Assembly (NCBI RefSeq): GCF_937146585.1
Contig: NZ_CAKZRO010000048.1
Location: 1 to 42,609, forward strand
Source: an uncultured Halorubrum sp.
Lineage (GTDB): Archaea; Halobacteriota; Halobacteria; Halobacteriales; Haloferacaceae
Length of the DNA stretch: 42,609 nucleotides
Reading direction: 5' to 3'
This document shows, in pieces, positions 8,607 to 15,284 of the stretch. Positions within the stretch are counted from its first letter, which is position 1; the number at the start of each line of letters is the position of its first letter. The notes below the pieces were generated by a model. That model had not been told where the DNA came from, searched no databases, and was given only the letters and a program-made list of their open reading frames with translations. Made by a program: the position numbers and the translations under genes.

Positions 8607-9704
8607 CTACTCCACGCGGTCGCGGGCGGCGGCGATAAGCATCGGGAGCATCACGGTCGCGTCGCCGTAGACGGAGGCGTTGCGCGCGTCCTTCTCCAGC
8701 TTCCCCCACGAGCGCGCCTCCTCGAGCGTCGCGCCTGAGAGCCCCCCGGTCGCCTCGGGGTCCATCGTGATCTGGACGGCGTAGTCGTACGCCCGCGGCG
8801 TGACGAGCATCGTCTGGAGCGTGAAGTTCTTCGGCACGCCGCCGCCGACGAGCAGGCAGCCGGCGTCGTCGGCCTCGAACGCGAGGTCGGTCAGCTCGGT
8901 CATGTCAGCGAGCGCGTCGAGCGTGAAGTCGGCCGTCTGCGCGTACATCCACGCCTGAAGCCCCAGCACGGAGTCCTGGACCGCCGGGCAGTAGATCGGC
9001 ACGTCGGACTCGTAGGCGGCGGCCGCGACGCCCGGCCCCTCGGGGACGTCGTCGCGGTCGTTGACTTCGGCGTTGGCGCGGCCGAGCTCGCGCGTGAGGT
9101 CGGCGATGGAGACCGCGTCGGTCCCGTCAGCGTCGGGGTCGGCCTCCAGCGCGGGGAACACCTCCTCGCGGAGGTGGCCCTCGAACTCGGCGAAGTGCTC
9201 CTGCGGGAGGTAGACGTTGTAGATGCGGTCGACTCCCTCGTCGCGGAGTCCCTCGTCGTGCTCGCGGAGGCTCTTCTCGGGGTCGTGGGTGCGACCGTGG
9301 TGGTGTTTCCCGCCGATGGCCTCGATGGCGTCGTGGGTGAGGTTCGCCCCGGTCGTCACCAGCGCGTCGACGTAGCCGTCGCGGATGAGGTCGGCCACGA
9401 TCCGGCGCATCCCGGCGGGCACCATCGCGCCCGCGAGCGAGAGGAACACGGTGCAGTCCTCGTTCGCGAACATCTCCCCGAGCACGTCGCCCGCCTCGTT
9501 GACGGACGCCGCCCCGATCCCCGCGTCGCCGTAGCCGTCGACGAGCTCGCTCACCGTCATCCCGGCGGTCGCGCGGGTGTGGCCGACCGGGTCCTCGTGG
9601 AACTCCTCGCGGTGCGGCTCGTGGTCGTCGCCCTCGGCGTGACCGTCGTCGCCGTCGCCGCCGTCCGCGGCCGCGTCTCGCGCCTCCTCGTCGCTGTCGG
9701 TCAT
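8607..9704 (-). CDS. dys: Deoxyhypusine synthase
   Basis: The 365-residue enzyme transfers the aminobutyl group of spermidine, via NAD, to a lysine of aIF5A, the first step of hypusine formation. Visible family blocks are VFLSLAGAMVPAGMR, VDALVTTGANLTHDAIE, DVPIYCPAVQDSVLGLQ, LLVGGGVPKNF, VQITMDPEATGGLSGA and the active-site lysine in SWGKLEKDA (K335). The C-terminus VMLPMLIAAA is typical. The first 48 residues are an Asp/His/Glu-rich extension not needed for catalysis; TTTCAAAC near 9728-9735 is 27-30 nt before the chosen ATG and supports it. An inner start at MTVSELV (residue 49) is the alternative. It follows the SAMP1 gene on the same strand with a 39-bp gap. Confidence 0.96.
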   Translation of the reverse strand: MTDSDEEARDAAADGGDGDDGHAEGDDHEPHREEFHEDPVGHTRATAGMTVSELVDGYGDAGIGAASVNEAGDVLGEMFANEDCTVFLSLAGAMVPAGMRRIVADLIRDGYVDALVTTGANLTHDAIEAIGGKHHHGRTHDPEKSLREHDEGLRDEGVDRIYNVYLPQEHFAEFEGHLREEVFPALEADPDADGTDAVSIADLTRELGRANAEVNDRDDVPEGPGVAAAAYESDVPIYCPAVQDSVLGLQAWMYAQTADFTLDALADMTELTDLAFEADDAGCLLVGGGVPKNFTLQTMLVTPRAYDYAVQITMDPEATGGLSGATLEEARSWGKLEKDARNASVYGDATVMLPMLIAAARDRVE

Positions 9705-9743
9705 GGCTGCGGGTGGGGGCGGCGCGCGTTTGAAACGACCGAT

Positions 9744-10028
9744 CTATCGCCCGGCGCTCCCGCCGCTCACCGGCGGGAACAGCGCCAGCTCGTCGCCCGC
9801 CTCCAGCGTCGCGTCGAGCCCGTCGTCGTGGCGCACGCTCCGCCCGTTCCGGAGGACGTTGATGTGGTCCGCGACGGTGCCGTCCTCGATGACGCGGTCC
9901 CTGAGGGCCGGGTGTGCGTCCAACAGCGCATCGAGGGCGTCGCCGACCGTGTCGCCCGGCTCCGCGTCGACGGCCACCACGCGGTCGCCCGCGATCTCCG
10001 CGAGGTCGGCGAACAGCTTCCACTCCAT
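9744..10028 (-). CDS. samp1: SAMP1 ubiquitin-like small modifier (MoaD/ThiS family) with C-terminal extension
   Basis: The 94-residue beta-grasp protein starts MEWKLFADLAEIAG and continues DTVGDALDALLDAHPAL, DHINVLRNG and LALFPPVSGG. This matches the Haloferax SAMP1 protein closely. SAMP1 is adenylated by UbaA and conjugated to lysines, and it also supplies sulfur for molybdopterin. Known SAMP1 ends at the diglycine. Here GG is at residues 89-90 and four more residues, SAGR, precede the TAG stop, so the C-terminus should need trimming before activation. GGATCC lies just before the ATG. The gene lies 22 bp after the RCK-C gene and upstream of dys on the same strand. Confidence 0.92.
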   Translation of the reverse strand: MEWKLFADLAEIAGDRVVAVDAEPGDTVGDALDALLDAHPALRDRVIEDGTVADHINVLRNGRSVRHDDGLDATLEAGDELALFPPVSGGSAGR

Positions 10029-10050
10029 GGCGGATCCCCGCGCGGGCGAC

Positions 10051-11442
10051 TCAAGAGCGTTGCGTCCCGTCGGGATCCGCGGCGGACGCGCCGTCGCGGT
10101 CGGCGGTGTCGTCGGAGGGAGTCTCGTCGGGACCGGCGGCGTCGTCCGGCTCGCCGCCGCGGTCGACCGCGGAGGCCATCCCGTCTCCACCGACCGTGCC
10201 GGCCGCACCGTCCCCATCAGCCGCGCCGTCTCCGCCGGCCGTGCCGGCCGTGTCGTCCGCCTCGGTCGGCGTCGCGGCGGCCGTCTCGAACCGGCGGATC
10301 GCGCCCGGGCGGCCGACGAGGTACACCAGGTCGCCGGCGCCGAAGGCGTAGTCGCGCGGCGGGATCGGCTGGACGGACCCCTCCGCGGGCCGGACCGCGG
10401 CGACGACGGCGTCGACCTCGCCGACGGCGTCGACCTCGCCAACCGTGCTCCCGTCGAGGGCGCTCCCGGCCGCGACGGTGACGGAGGCCATCGTCTCGTC
10501 CGCGTTCCGCAGCAGGGAGGCGAACTCCCGGTCCGCCCGCGCCTCAGCGGGGAGCGTCACGAGCCGGTAGCCCCCCTCGTCGGTGAGGCGCTCGGCGTCC
10601 GACTCGTCGAGCGCGACGGTGACGGCGTCGTCGGCGACGCCGCGGAGCTCGCCGGTCGCGACGCGCGTCGGCTCCGGGTCGTCGCGCCACAGCTGGACCG
10701 TGTCCCCGACCGTGGCGTTGTTCGGCGGGTCCGCCGAGACCGCGATCGCCGCCGACCCGGGCGCGAGTGTCGGGCCGAGCCCGGCGGCGCGGGAGCCGAC
10801 CGCGAAGTACTCAACGGCCCCGTCGTCGGCGAGGTCGACGTCGACGTAGCCGACGCCGTACTCGTCTTTGATCCGGGTGACGAACCGCTCGCGGAGCGCC
10901 TCGGGGGAGAGCTTCCGCGGGAAGAGCAGCGTCTTCTCGGCGAGCTCGGCCTTCTTCTCGGGCGAGACGGGGTCGTACGTGTCCACGTCGCCGATCTCGT
11001 CCGCGGGCGGGAGCGTCACGGCGGTGAAGCGCCCCACCGCGCGGACGACGCCGCTGAGTTCGCCCTCGAGCTGTTTGGCCCCGGAGAGCGCGAACACGTC
11101 GACCGCGAGCCGGTCGCCCGCGTACCGACCGACGGGCGCGGTCACCGCCGCGACGCCGAGCGAGACGAGGTTGAAGAAGACGCTCTCGGGCGCCAACAGC
11201 GCCGGGTTGTCCCCGACCGCGACCGACCCCAGCGAGGTCGTGTTGAGGTACAGCGCCACGACGGAGACCCCGAGCAGCGCGGTCACGCCCTCGGGGATCT
11301 CCGTGCGGAAGTACCAGCGGTAGGCGAGCGCCGCGCCCCCGGCCGCGAGGGAGACGACGACCGCGAAGGTGACGAGCGTGACCGCCGCCTGCCGCGGGCG
11401 GGCGAACCCCGCGTCGACGGCGGCGGCGACGGCGAGCGTCAC
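10051..11442 (-). CDS. Membrane protein with C-terminal RCK/TrkA-C domain (second of pair)
   Basis: The 463-residue protein starts at GTG 11442, overlapping the stop of the upstream gene as GTGA. A strong Shine-Dalgarno GGAGGTGG (11447-11454) is 4 nt away, which decides the start. Two to three hydrophobic segments occupy roughly residues 18-100. The C-terminal part, around residues 330-400, has TrkA-C features: SALDGSTVGEV, VVAAVRP, FGAGDLVYLVGRP. TrkA-C domains bind ligands such as c-di-AMP and gate K+ transport. The last 65 residues are a low-complexity Gly/Ala/Asp tail encoded by imperfect repeats (10181-10252). Together with its partner upstream and the divergent K+ channel it probably belongs to a potassium module. 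Confidence 0.82.
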   Translation of the reverse strand: MTLAVAAAVDAGFARPRQAAVTLVTFAVVVSLAAGGAALAYRWYFRTEIPEGVTALLGVSVVALYLNTTSLGSVAVGDNPALLAPESVFFNLVSLGVAAVTAPVGRYAGDRLAVDVFALSGAKQLEGELSGVVRAVGRFTAVTLPPADEIGDVDTYDPVSPEKKAELAEKTLLFPRKLSPEALRERFVTRIKDEYGVGYVDVDLADDGAVEYFAVGSRAAGLGPTLAPGSAAIAVSADPPNNATVGDTVQLWRDDPEPTRVATGELRGVADDAVTVALDESDAERLTDEGGYRLVTLPAEARADREFASLLRNADETMASVTVAAGSALDGSTVGEVDAVGEVDAVVAAVRPAEGSVQPIPPRDYAFGAGDLVYLVGRPGAIRRFETAAATPTEADDTAGTAGGDGAADGDGAAGTVGGDGMASAVDRGGEPDDAAGPDETPSDDTADRDGASAADPDGTQRS

Positions 11443-12704
11443 GCGGCCACCTCCGCGAACCGGTCGAGCGCCTCGCGGCTGCCGACGACGAACAGGTCGT
11501 CGCCGGCCGACAGCGGCTGCGAGCCACCTGGCGCGATCGTCCACGTGTCGTGTCGGGCCGCGAGCACCGCCACGCCGTACGCCTCGCGCACCTCGGCCTC
11601 GCCGATGGTGTGACCGTCCAGCGGCCCCCCGGCGACGACCGAGGCCCGCCGGAACCGCTTGCCGGTCCGGCGCAGCAGGGCCGTGAGCTCGTACTCGCGG
11701 CGAGTCCCTCGCGACAACACGAGGACGCGACCCCGGTCGGCGCGGAGGAGCGCCGTCGCCTCGGCGCGGTCGAGCGCGAGCGTCACCCGCCCCTCGCCGC
11801 CGGTCGTCGTGGGGGCGGTCGCCGCCGGCGGCGGGGCGACGGCCGCCTCCCCGCCGTCGGTTCGGAGGTCGTCCGGATCCGCGTCGTCGCCCGCGACGGG
11901 GGCGGAGGTCGACGCGGCGCCGGCTCCCGGCTCCGGCTTCCCGCTCGATTGGGCGGCGATCACGAGCCCCTGGGCGTCGAGGTCGGGGGTGATCACGCGG
12001 ACGACGTCCCCGCGGGCGATCCCGGTCGGGACCAGCGCCGACACGGACACCGCGCGCTTCCCCGCGGGCACTCGCTTCGAGAGCGCGCCTGTCGGCGGGG
12101 CTGCGGCCACGGTGGCGCGGGCGCGCTCGTCGATCCGGACCGACACGTCGGCCAAGTCGAGCTCCGTCTGGAGCCGCTCGGCGAACCGGCTCTCGAGCTC
12201 CGCGAGCGGCAGGTCGGCCGGGAACGTCCAGTCGCCGTCGAGGATCGCGCGGCGCGTGTCGGCCGGCAGCGGCGGGTACCCCTCCATGTCGTTCACCTCG
12301 CCGGTCACCTCGACGGAGACTCGGCCGCGGCCGCCGACGAGCTCGATCACGTCGGTCGAGAGCGTCCGGTCCCGAAGCCGTTTGAGCGAGATCCGCTTCG
12401 GGACGCTGGCGCCGAGCCGGTCGCCCTGCGCGTGGGCGTACAGCGAGATCATCAGCACCACGACGATCGCCGTGAGGATCGCTGGCGCGCGCTCCGACGA
12501 CCGGATCGTCTCGTCGTTGAGCGCGAGCAGCCCGCCGTTGACGCCGGCGATCGCGAGCGACAGCACGACCACCCCGAGCCCGGGGATCGTCACGTCGGTG
12601 ACGTACTTGAACACGAAGCCGAGGGTGCCGGCCACCAGCGCCGGGACGATCCCGGTGATGACACCGAGGTAGACGCCGAAGACTATCTCGACGGGCAGCG
12701 ACAT
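11439..12704 (-). CDS. Membrane protein with C-terminal RCK/TrkA-C domain (first of pair)
   Basis: The 421-residue protein has three membrane segments near residues 4-30, 36-62 and 73-92, with a DLGASVPKR-like charged junction, and then a soluble region. The C-terminal 65 residues hold a TrkA-C/RCK-C domain: GPLDGHTIGEAEV, YGVAVLAARH, SAGDDLFVVGSREALDRF. A low-complexity Pro/Ala/Asp linker lies at about residues 258-300. It lacks the pore helix and TVGYGD filter of the neighbouring channel, so it is probably a regulatory or transport partner rather than a channel itself. It starts a leftward transcript from a promoter divergent to the K+ channel and overlaps the second RCK-C gene by 4 nt. Confidence 0.82.
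   Translation of the reverse strand: MSLPVEIVFGVYLGVITGIVPALVAGTLGFVFKYVTDVTIPGLGVVVLSLAIAGVNGGLLALNDETIRSSERAPAILTAIVVVLMISLYAHAQGDRLGASVPKRISLKRLRDRTLSTDVIELVGGRGRVSVEVTGEVNDMEGYPPLPADTRRAILDGDWTFPADLPLAELESRFAERLQTELDLADVSVRIDERARATVAAAPPTGALSKRVPAGKRAVSVSALVPTGIARGDVVRVITPDLDAQGLVIAAQSSGKPEPGAGAASTSAPVAGDDADPDDLRTDGGEAAVAPPPAATAPTTTGGEGRVTLALDRAEATALLRADRGRVLVLSRGTRREYELTALLRRTGKRFRRASVVAGGPLDGHTIGEAEVREAYGVAVLAARHDTWTIAPGGSQPLSAGDDLFVVGSREALDRFAEVAA
11447..11454 (-). promoter_or_regulatory. Shine-Dalgarno for the second RCK-C gene
   Basis: GGAGGTGG on the minus strand is complementary to the 3' end of archaeal 16S rRNA. It lies 4 nt before GTG 11442, inside the end of the upstream gene. 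It fixes the GTG start and fits translational coupling. Confidence 0.75.
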
Positions 12705-12823
12705 ACGGCCTCCAATCCGCGGCGCGGTTAAACGTGTGTCGGCGGGGCGACCCGCGGACCGCCGGCCGGATCGGCGCCGTGACGGCTCGCGGGGTTTAAG
12801 TTCGGTCTCGGCGACCCGGGCAC
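12705..12823. promoter_or_regulatory. Divergent promoter region between the RCK-C pair and the K+ channel
   Basis: The 119-bp gap holds two outward TATA-like boxes. CGTTTAACC on the minus strand (12725-12733) is about 25 nt before the RCK-C gene start, and GTTTAAG on the plus strand (12794-12800) is about 27 nt before the channel ATG. Both fit leaderless transcripts. The shared gap suggests co-regulation of the two arms. Confidence 0.6.
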
Positions 12824-13999
12824 ATGGAGCTGACCCGGGACTGGGTGACCGTCCGAGCGTCGATCCTGTTGACGTTCGCGGTCGCGGTGCTGTCGATCCT
12901 CGCCGGGCTGGCTCAGATCGGCGGGCTGGGCGTCTCCGGCCCCCTCGCCCCCTACGTGCCGGGCTACATCCGGCAGACCGTCGGGTTCACGGGGACGATC
13001 ACCGGCTTCGCGATGTTCGGGAGCGGCTTCGCGCTGCGGAACGGGTATCAGGTCGGGTGGTACACCACGGCGGTGTTGCTGCCGCTGACGGCCCTCCAGG
13101 GGCTGATGCAGGCGTCCGTCCTGTCGTTCCCGCTCGTGGCGCTGTCGCTCCTCTCCGTGCCGACGCTCGTGATCAACCGGGGGCGCTTCGACCGGGACTT
13201 CAGGCCCTCTCCGACGCAGTTGGCCGCGGGCGCGGCGCTCGTGGGCGCGGTCGCGTACGGGACGCTCGGCTCGTATGCCCTCAGGGAGCAGTTCGAGGGC
13301 ATCGAGACGATCGTCGACGCGTTCTACTTCACCGTCGTCACCGCCTCGACGGTGGGGTACGGCGACGTCCACCCCGCGACCGGCCCCGCCTCCGACATCG
13401 CGCAGCTGTTCGCGCTCTCCTCGCTCGTCGTGAACGTCGCGGCCTTCGCGGTGGCGCTCGGGGTCCTCCTCACGCCCGCCATCGAGGCGCAGCTCTCCAA
13501 GGCGCTCGGAAAGATGACCGACAGACAGATCGACCTCCTCGACGACCACGTCCTCGTGCTCGGCCACGGGGACCTGACGGAACCGATACTCGAAGAGCTC
13601 GACGCCCGCGACGGCGTCGAGTACGCCGTCGTGACGCCGGACGAGACCGCCGCGAGGCGGCTCGCCGACCGCGACATCCCGGTGTACACCGCGGACCCCA
13701 GCGACGTCGACCCGCTCGAGCGGGTCAACCTCGACGGCGCCCGAGCGGTCGTCGCCGCGACCGAGGACGACGCGCGCGACGCGCTCGCCATCCTCACCGC
13801 CCGCCAGCTCAACCCCGACGTGCGGATCGTCGCGGCGGTGACCCAACGGGAGAACGTCGACAAGCTCCGGCGCGCCGGCGCCGACCAGGTTATCTCGCCG
13901 TCGACGCTCGGGGGACACATCCTCGTCGACTGCGCGTTCGGCGCGGACAGCAAGGACGCGACCGAGGGGATCCTCGACGACGTCAGCCTCGACGACTGA
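12824..13999 (+). CDS. Two-domain potassium channel with RCK N (TrkA-N) domain
   Basis: The 391-residue protein has four N-terminal hydrophobic segments in roughly residues 10-115, then a pore module. The pore has an outer helix near 131-150, a pore loop FYFTVVTASTVGYGDVHP with the K+ selectivity filter TVGYGD at 176-181, and an inner helix near 192-216. The cytoplasmic part begins VLVLGHGDLTE (243-253), the nucleotide-binding start of an RCK-N domain, and runs through VVTPDETAARR, GARAVVAATEDDARD and ISPSTLGGHI. It should pass K+ and be gated by nucleotide or cation. The extra N-terminal membrane helices are unlike minimal two-helix channels. The RCK-C half is absent here but is present in the divergent neighbours, so gating partners may be encoded in trans. 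Confidence 0.92.
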   Translation: MELTRDWVTVRASILLTFAVAVLSILAGLAQIGGLGVSGPLAPYVPGYIRQTVGFTGTITGFAMFGSGFALRNGYQVGWYTTAVLLPLTALQGLMQASVLSFPLVALSLLSVPTLVINRGRFDRDFRPSPTQLAAGAALVGAVAYGTLGSYALREQFEGIETIVDAFYFTVVTASTVGYGDVHPATGPASDIAQLFALSSLVVNVAAFAVALGVLLTPAIEAQLSKALGKMTDRQIDLLDDHVLVLGHGDLTEPILEELDARDGVEYAVVTPDETAARRLADRDIPVYTADPSDVDPLERVNLDGARAVVAATEDDARDALAILTARQLNPDVRIVAAVTQRENVDKLRRAGADQVISPSTLGGHILVDCAFGADSKDATEGILDDVSLDD

Positions 14000-14029
14000 G
14001 GCGGTCGGTCGTCGGTCCCGAAGCCGCGT

Positions 14030-14665
14030 TCAGCGGTTCTGCCGACCCTTCGTCTGCCGGTAGTCTCTGCTCAACACGTTCTCGCGCATGTGCTCGCGGA
14101 AGGCGTCCGCCTCCTCGCCGCTCATGTCGGCCGGCTCCTTCATCGGCACCAGCTCGAAGCCGCGCCCGCGGATCGTCGTCGCGTGCTCGGCCTCGACGTC
14201 GAAGGAGTCCGGGCGCCGCGTCGTGTACTCGACCGCCAGCTCGCGGAGCGGTCGGTCGCCGACCGGCACGATGATCTGGGGGTTTATCATCCGGATCTCC
14301 GCGTTGAGGAACGGCTCGCAGGTGTCGACCTCCCGGTCCGTCGGGCCGCGCTCCGGGTGTCGACAGCGGGTGAGATTCGTGAAGAAGACGTTCTGGACCT
14401 CCGGTTCCGCGGCGTCCGGCTCCGATCGGACGAAGCCGAGGTCGGCGAATATCGACTGGACTAGCTCGCCCCCGTCCGGCCCGGTGAAGGGGACGCCGTT
14501 GCGTTCGGCGGCCGCCGTGGGACGGGTCCCGACGACGAGGAACTCCGCGCCGACGTCGCCGTAGCCGTGAACGACGCGGTCGCGGGCGCCGCACAGCTCG
14601 GCGCAGTTCTCGCAGTCGGCGTCCATCGCGAACGGGTTCTCGAACTCCGTCTGGTTCGCGTCCAC
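14030..14665 (-). CDS. Uracil-DNA glycosylase superfamily iron-sulfur protein with non-canonical catalytic motifs
   Basis: The 211-residue protein starts at GTG 14665 (VDANQTEFENPF). CGTTTAGG about 27 nt upstream (14690-14697) supports that start. It has the [4Fe-4S] cysteine pattern of family 4/5 UDGs: C18, C21 and then C101-x14-C116. The fold blocks are FLVVGTRPTAAAE (motif 1, usually GExPGxxE), GVPFTG, VFFTNLTRCRHPE and QIIVPVGDRPL. The C-terminal HP motif that contacts uracil is replaced by FELVPMKEP. The protein is therefore UDG-like, but base-excision activity is uncertain. It is convergent with the K+ channel gene. Confidence 0.85.
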   Translation of the reverse strand: MDANQTEFENPFAMDADCENCAELCGARDRVVHGYGDVGAEFLVVGTRPTAAAERNGVPFTGPDGGELVQSIFADLGFVRSEPDAAEPEVQNVFFTNLTRCRHPERGPTDREVDTCEPFLNAEIRMINPQIIVPVGDRPLRELAVEYTTRRPDSFDVEAEHATTIRGRGFELVPMKEPADMSGEEADAFREHMRENVLSRDYRQTKGRQNR

Positions 14666-14766
14666 GGTGGTCCTGTGCGCTCCGCGTTCCTAAACGCTCC
14701 GACGCGGAGAGCCGTCAGCAGAAGGGTTCGGGAGGAACAGCGGTTCGCGGCCGCGACGCGGCCGGA

Positions 14767-14994
14767 TCAGTTCGGCACGTAGTGGTCGCCGTCGCAGTCG
14801 ACCAGCCCCTCGCTGCGGAGGGTCTTCAGGATGCTGTACAGGGAGAGCTTCTTCATGCCGAGCGACTCGCCCATCTCGGACACCGTGGCGTCGCCGTTCG
14901 TGGTCAGGTACAGGTACACGAGCTTGGCGCGGGGCGACTGGAGCTCCCGGGGCAGCGCGGGGGCCGCCGCGGACGCGGTCTCCGTCTCTAACAT
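14767..14994 (-). CDS. Small winged-helix DNA-binding protein
   Basis: The 75-residue protein MLETETASAAAPALPRELQS is followed by a winged HTH: AKLVYLYLTTNGDATVSEMGESLGM, a recognition helix KKLSLYSILKTLRSEGLV and a short wing CDGDHYVPN. MarR/TrmB-like haloarchaeal regulators of this size usually consist of the HTH alone. The ATG at 14994 is chosen because a TTTATTA box (15021-15027) lies 30 nt upstream; an in-frame extension beyond it is not supported. It may autoregulate through the inverted repeat around its own TATA box, and it sits next to the end of the sdh operon, though on the same strand rather than divergent. Confidence 0.8.
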   Translation of the reverse strand: MLETETASAAAPALPRELQSPRAKLVYLYLTTNGDATVSEMGESLGMKKLSLYSILKTLRSEGLVDCDGDHYVPN

Positions 14995-15012
14995 CTTGTC
15001 TGATAGAACGGG

Positions 15013-15050
15013 TTCGACGATAATAAACCCCCATTTCAACGTTCGTCGAA
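15013..15050 (-). promoter_or_regulatory. TATA box flanked by inverted TTCGNCGAA-type repeats
   Basis: TTTATTA on the minus strand (15021-15027) is the likely TATA of the winged-helix gene. It is flanked by TTCGACGA (15013-15020) and TCGTCGAA (15043-15050), an 8+8 bp inverted repeat with a 22-bp spacer. The right arm is itself a near-palindrome TTCGTCGAA. The arrangement would let a dimeric repressor block TBP/TFB. Binding is inference. Confidence 0.45.
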
Positions 15051-15284
15051 ATAGCAAGAAGCGGTCGAAAGCCGCCTCAGGCGCTCGTTTTCGCCGGAAT
15101 CTGCCCGGTAACGTCGATCGACGAACGCCGAATCGACGCGTATCGACGCTCGGTTTCGACCGTCGACGGATAGGAGACCGTGAACGATCCGGATCGATCA
15201 GTCGGGACGGCCCGGCCAGCGACCGCGAATCCCGAGTCGGCGAGACGGCACGTTGCCGCGGGCGACCGGGGGACGGCGGGCGGG
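15051..15284. other. Intergenic stretch without a recognisable gene
   Basis: Together with the promoter zone, this makes a 290-base gap between the winged-helix gene start and the sdhA stop. It has several TCGAC/GTCGA words, including the palindrome GTCGATCGAC near 15114-15123 and CCGGATCGATC near 15189. I see no TATA box, no ORF with a credible start and no RNA fold I can name. Open frames crossing it are antisense or upstream extensions. Confidence 0.4.

Noticed and set aside
10181..10252. Imperfect CCGTCTCC-GTGCCGGCC repeats in the RCK-C tail
   Set aside because: They encode an ordinary low-complexity Gly/Ala/Asp tail; similar tails are common in haloarchaeal proteins, so no separate finding was made.
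10405..10440. Perfect 18-bp tandem duplication in the second RCK-C gene, encoding GEVDAV twice
   Set aside because: The doubled segment brings the spacing between the GEV and VVAAV blocks to the length seen in the first RCK-C protein, so it does not look like a disruptive insertion. It may still be of historical interest.
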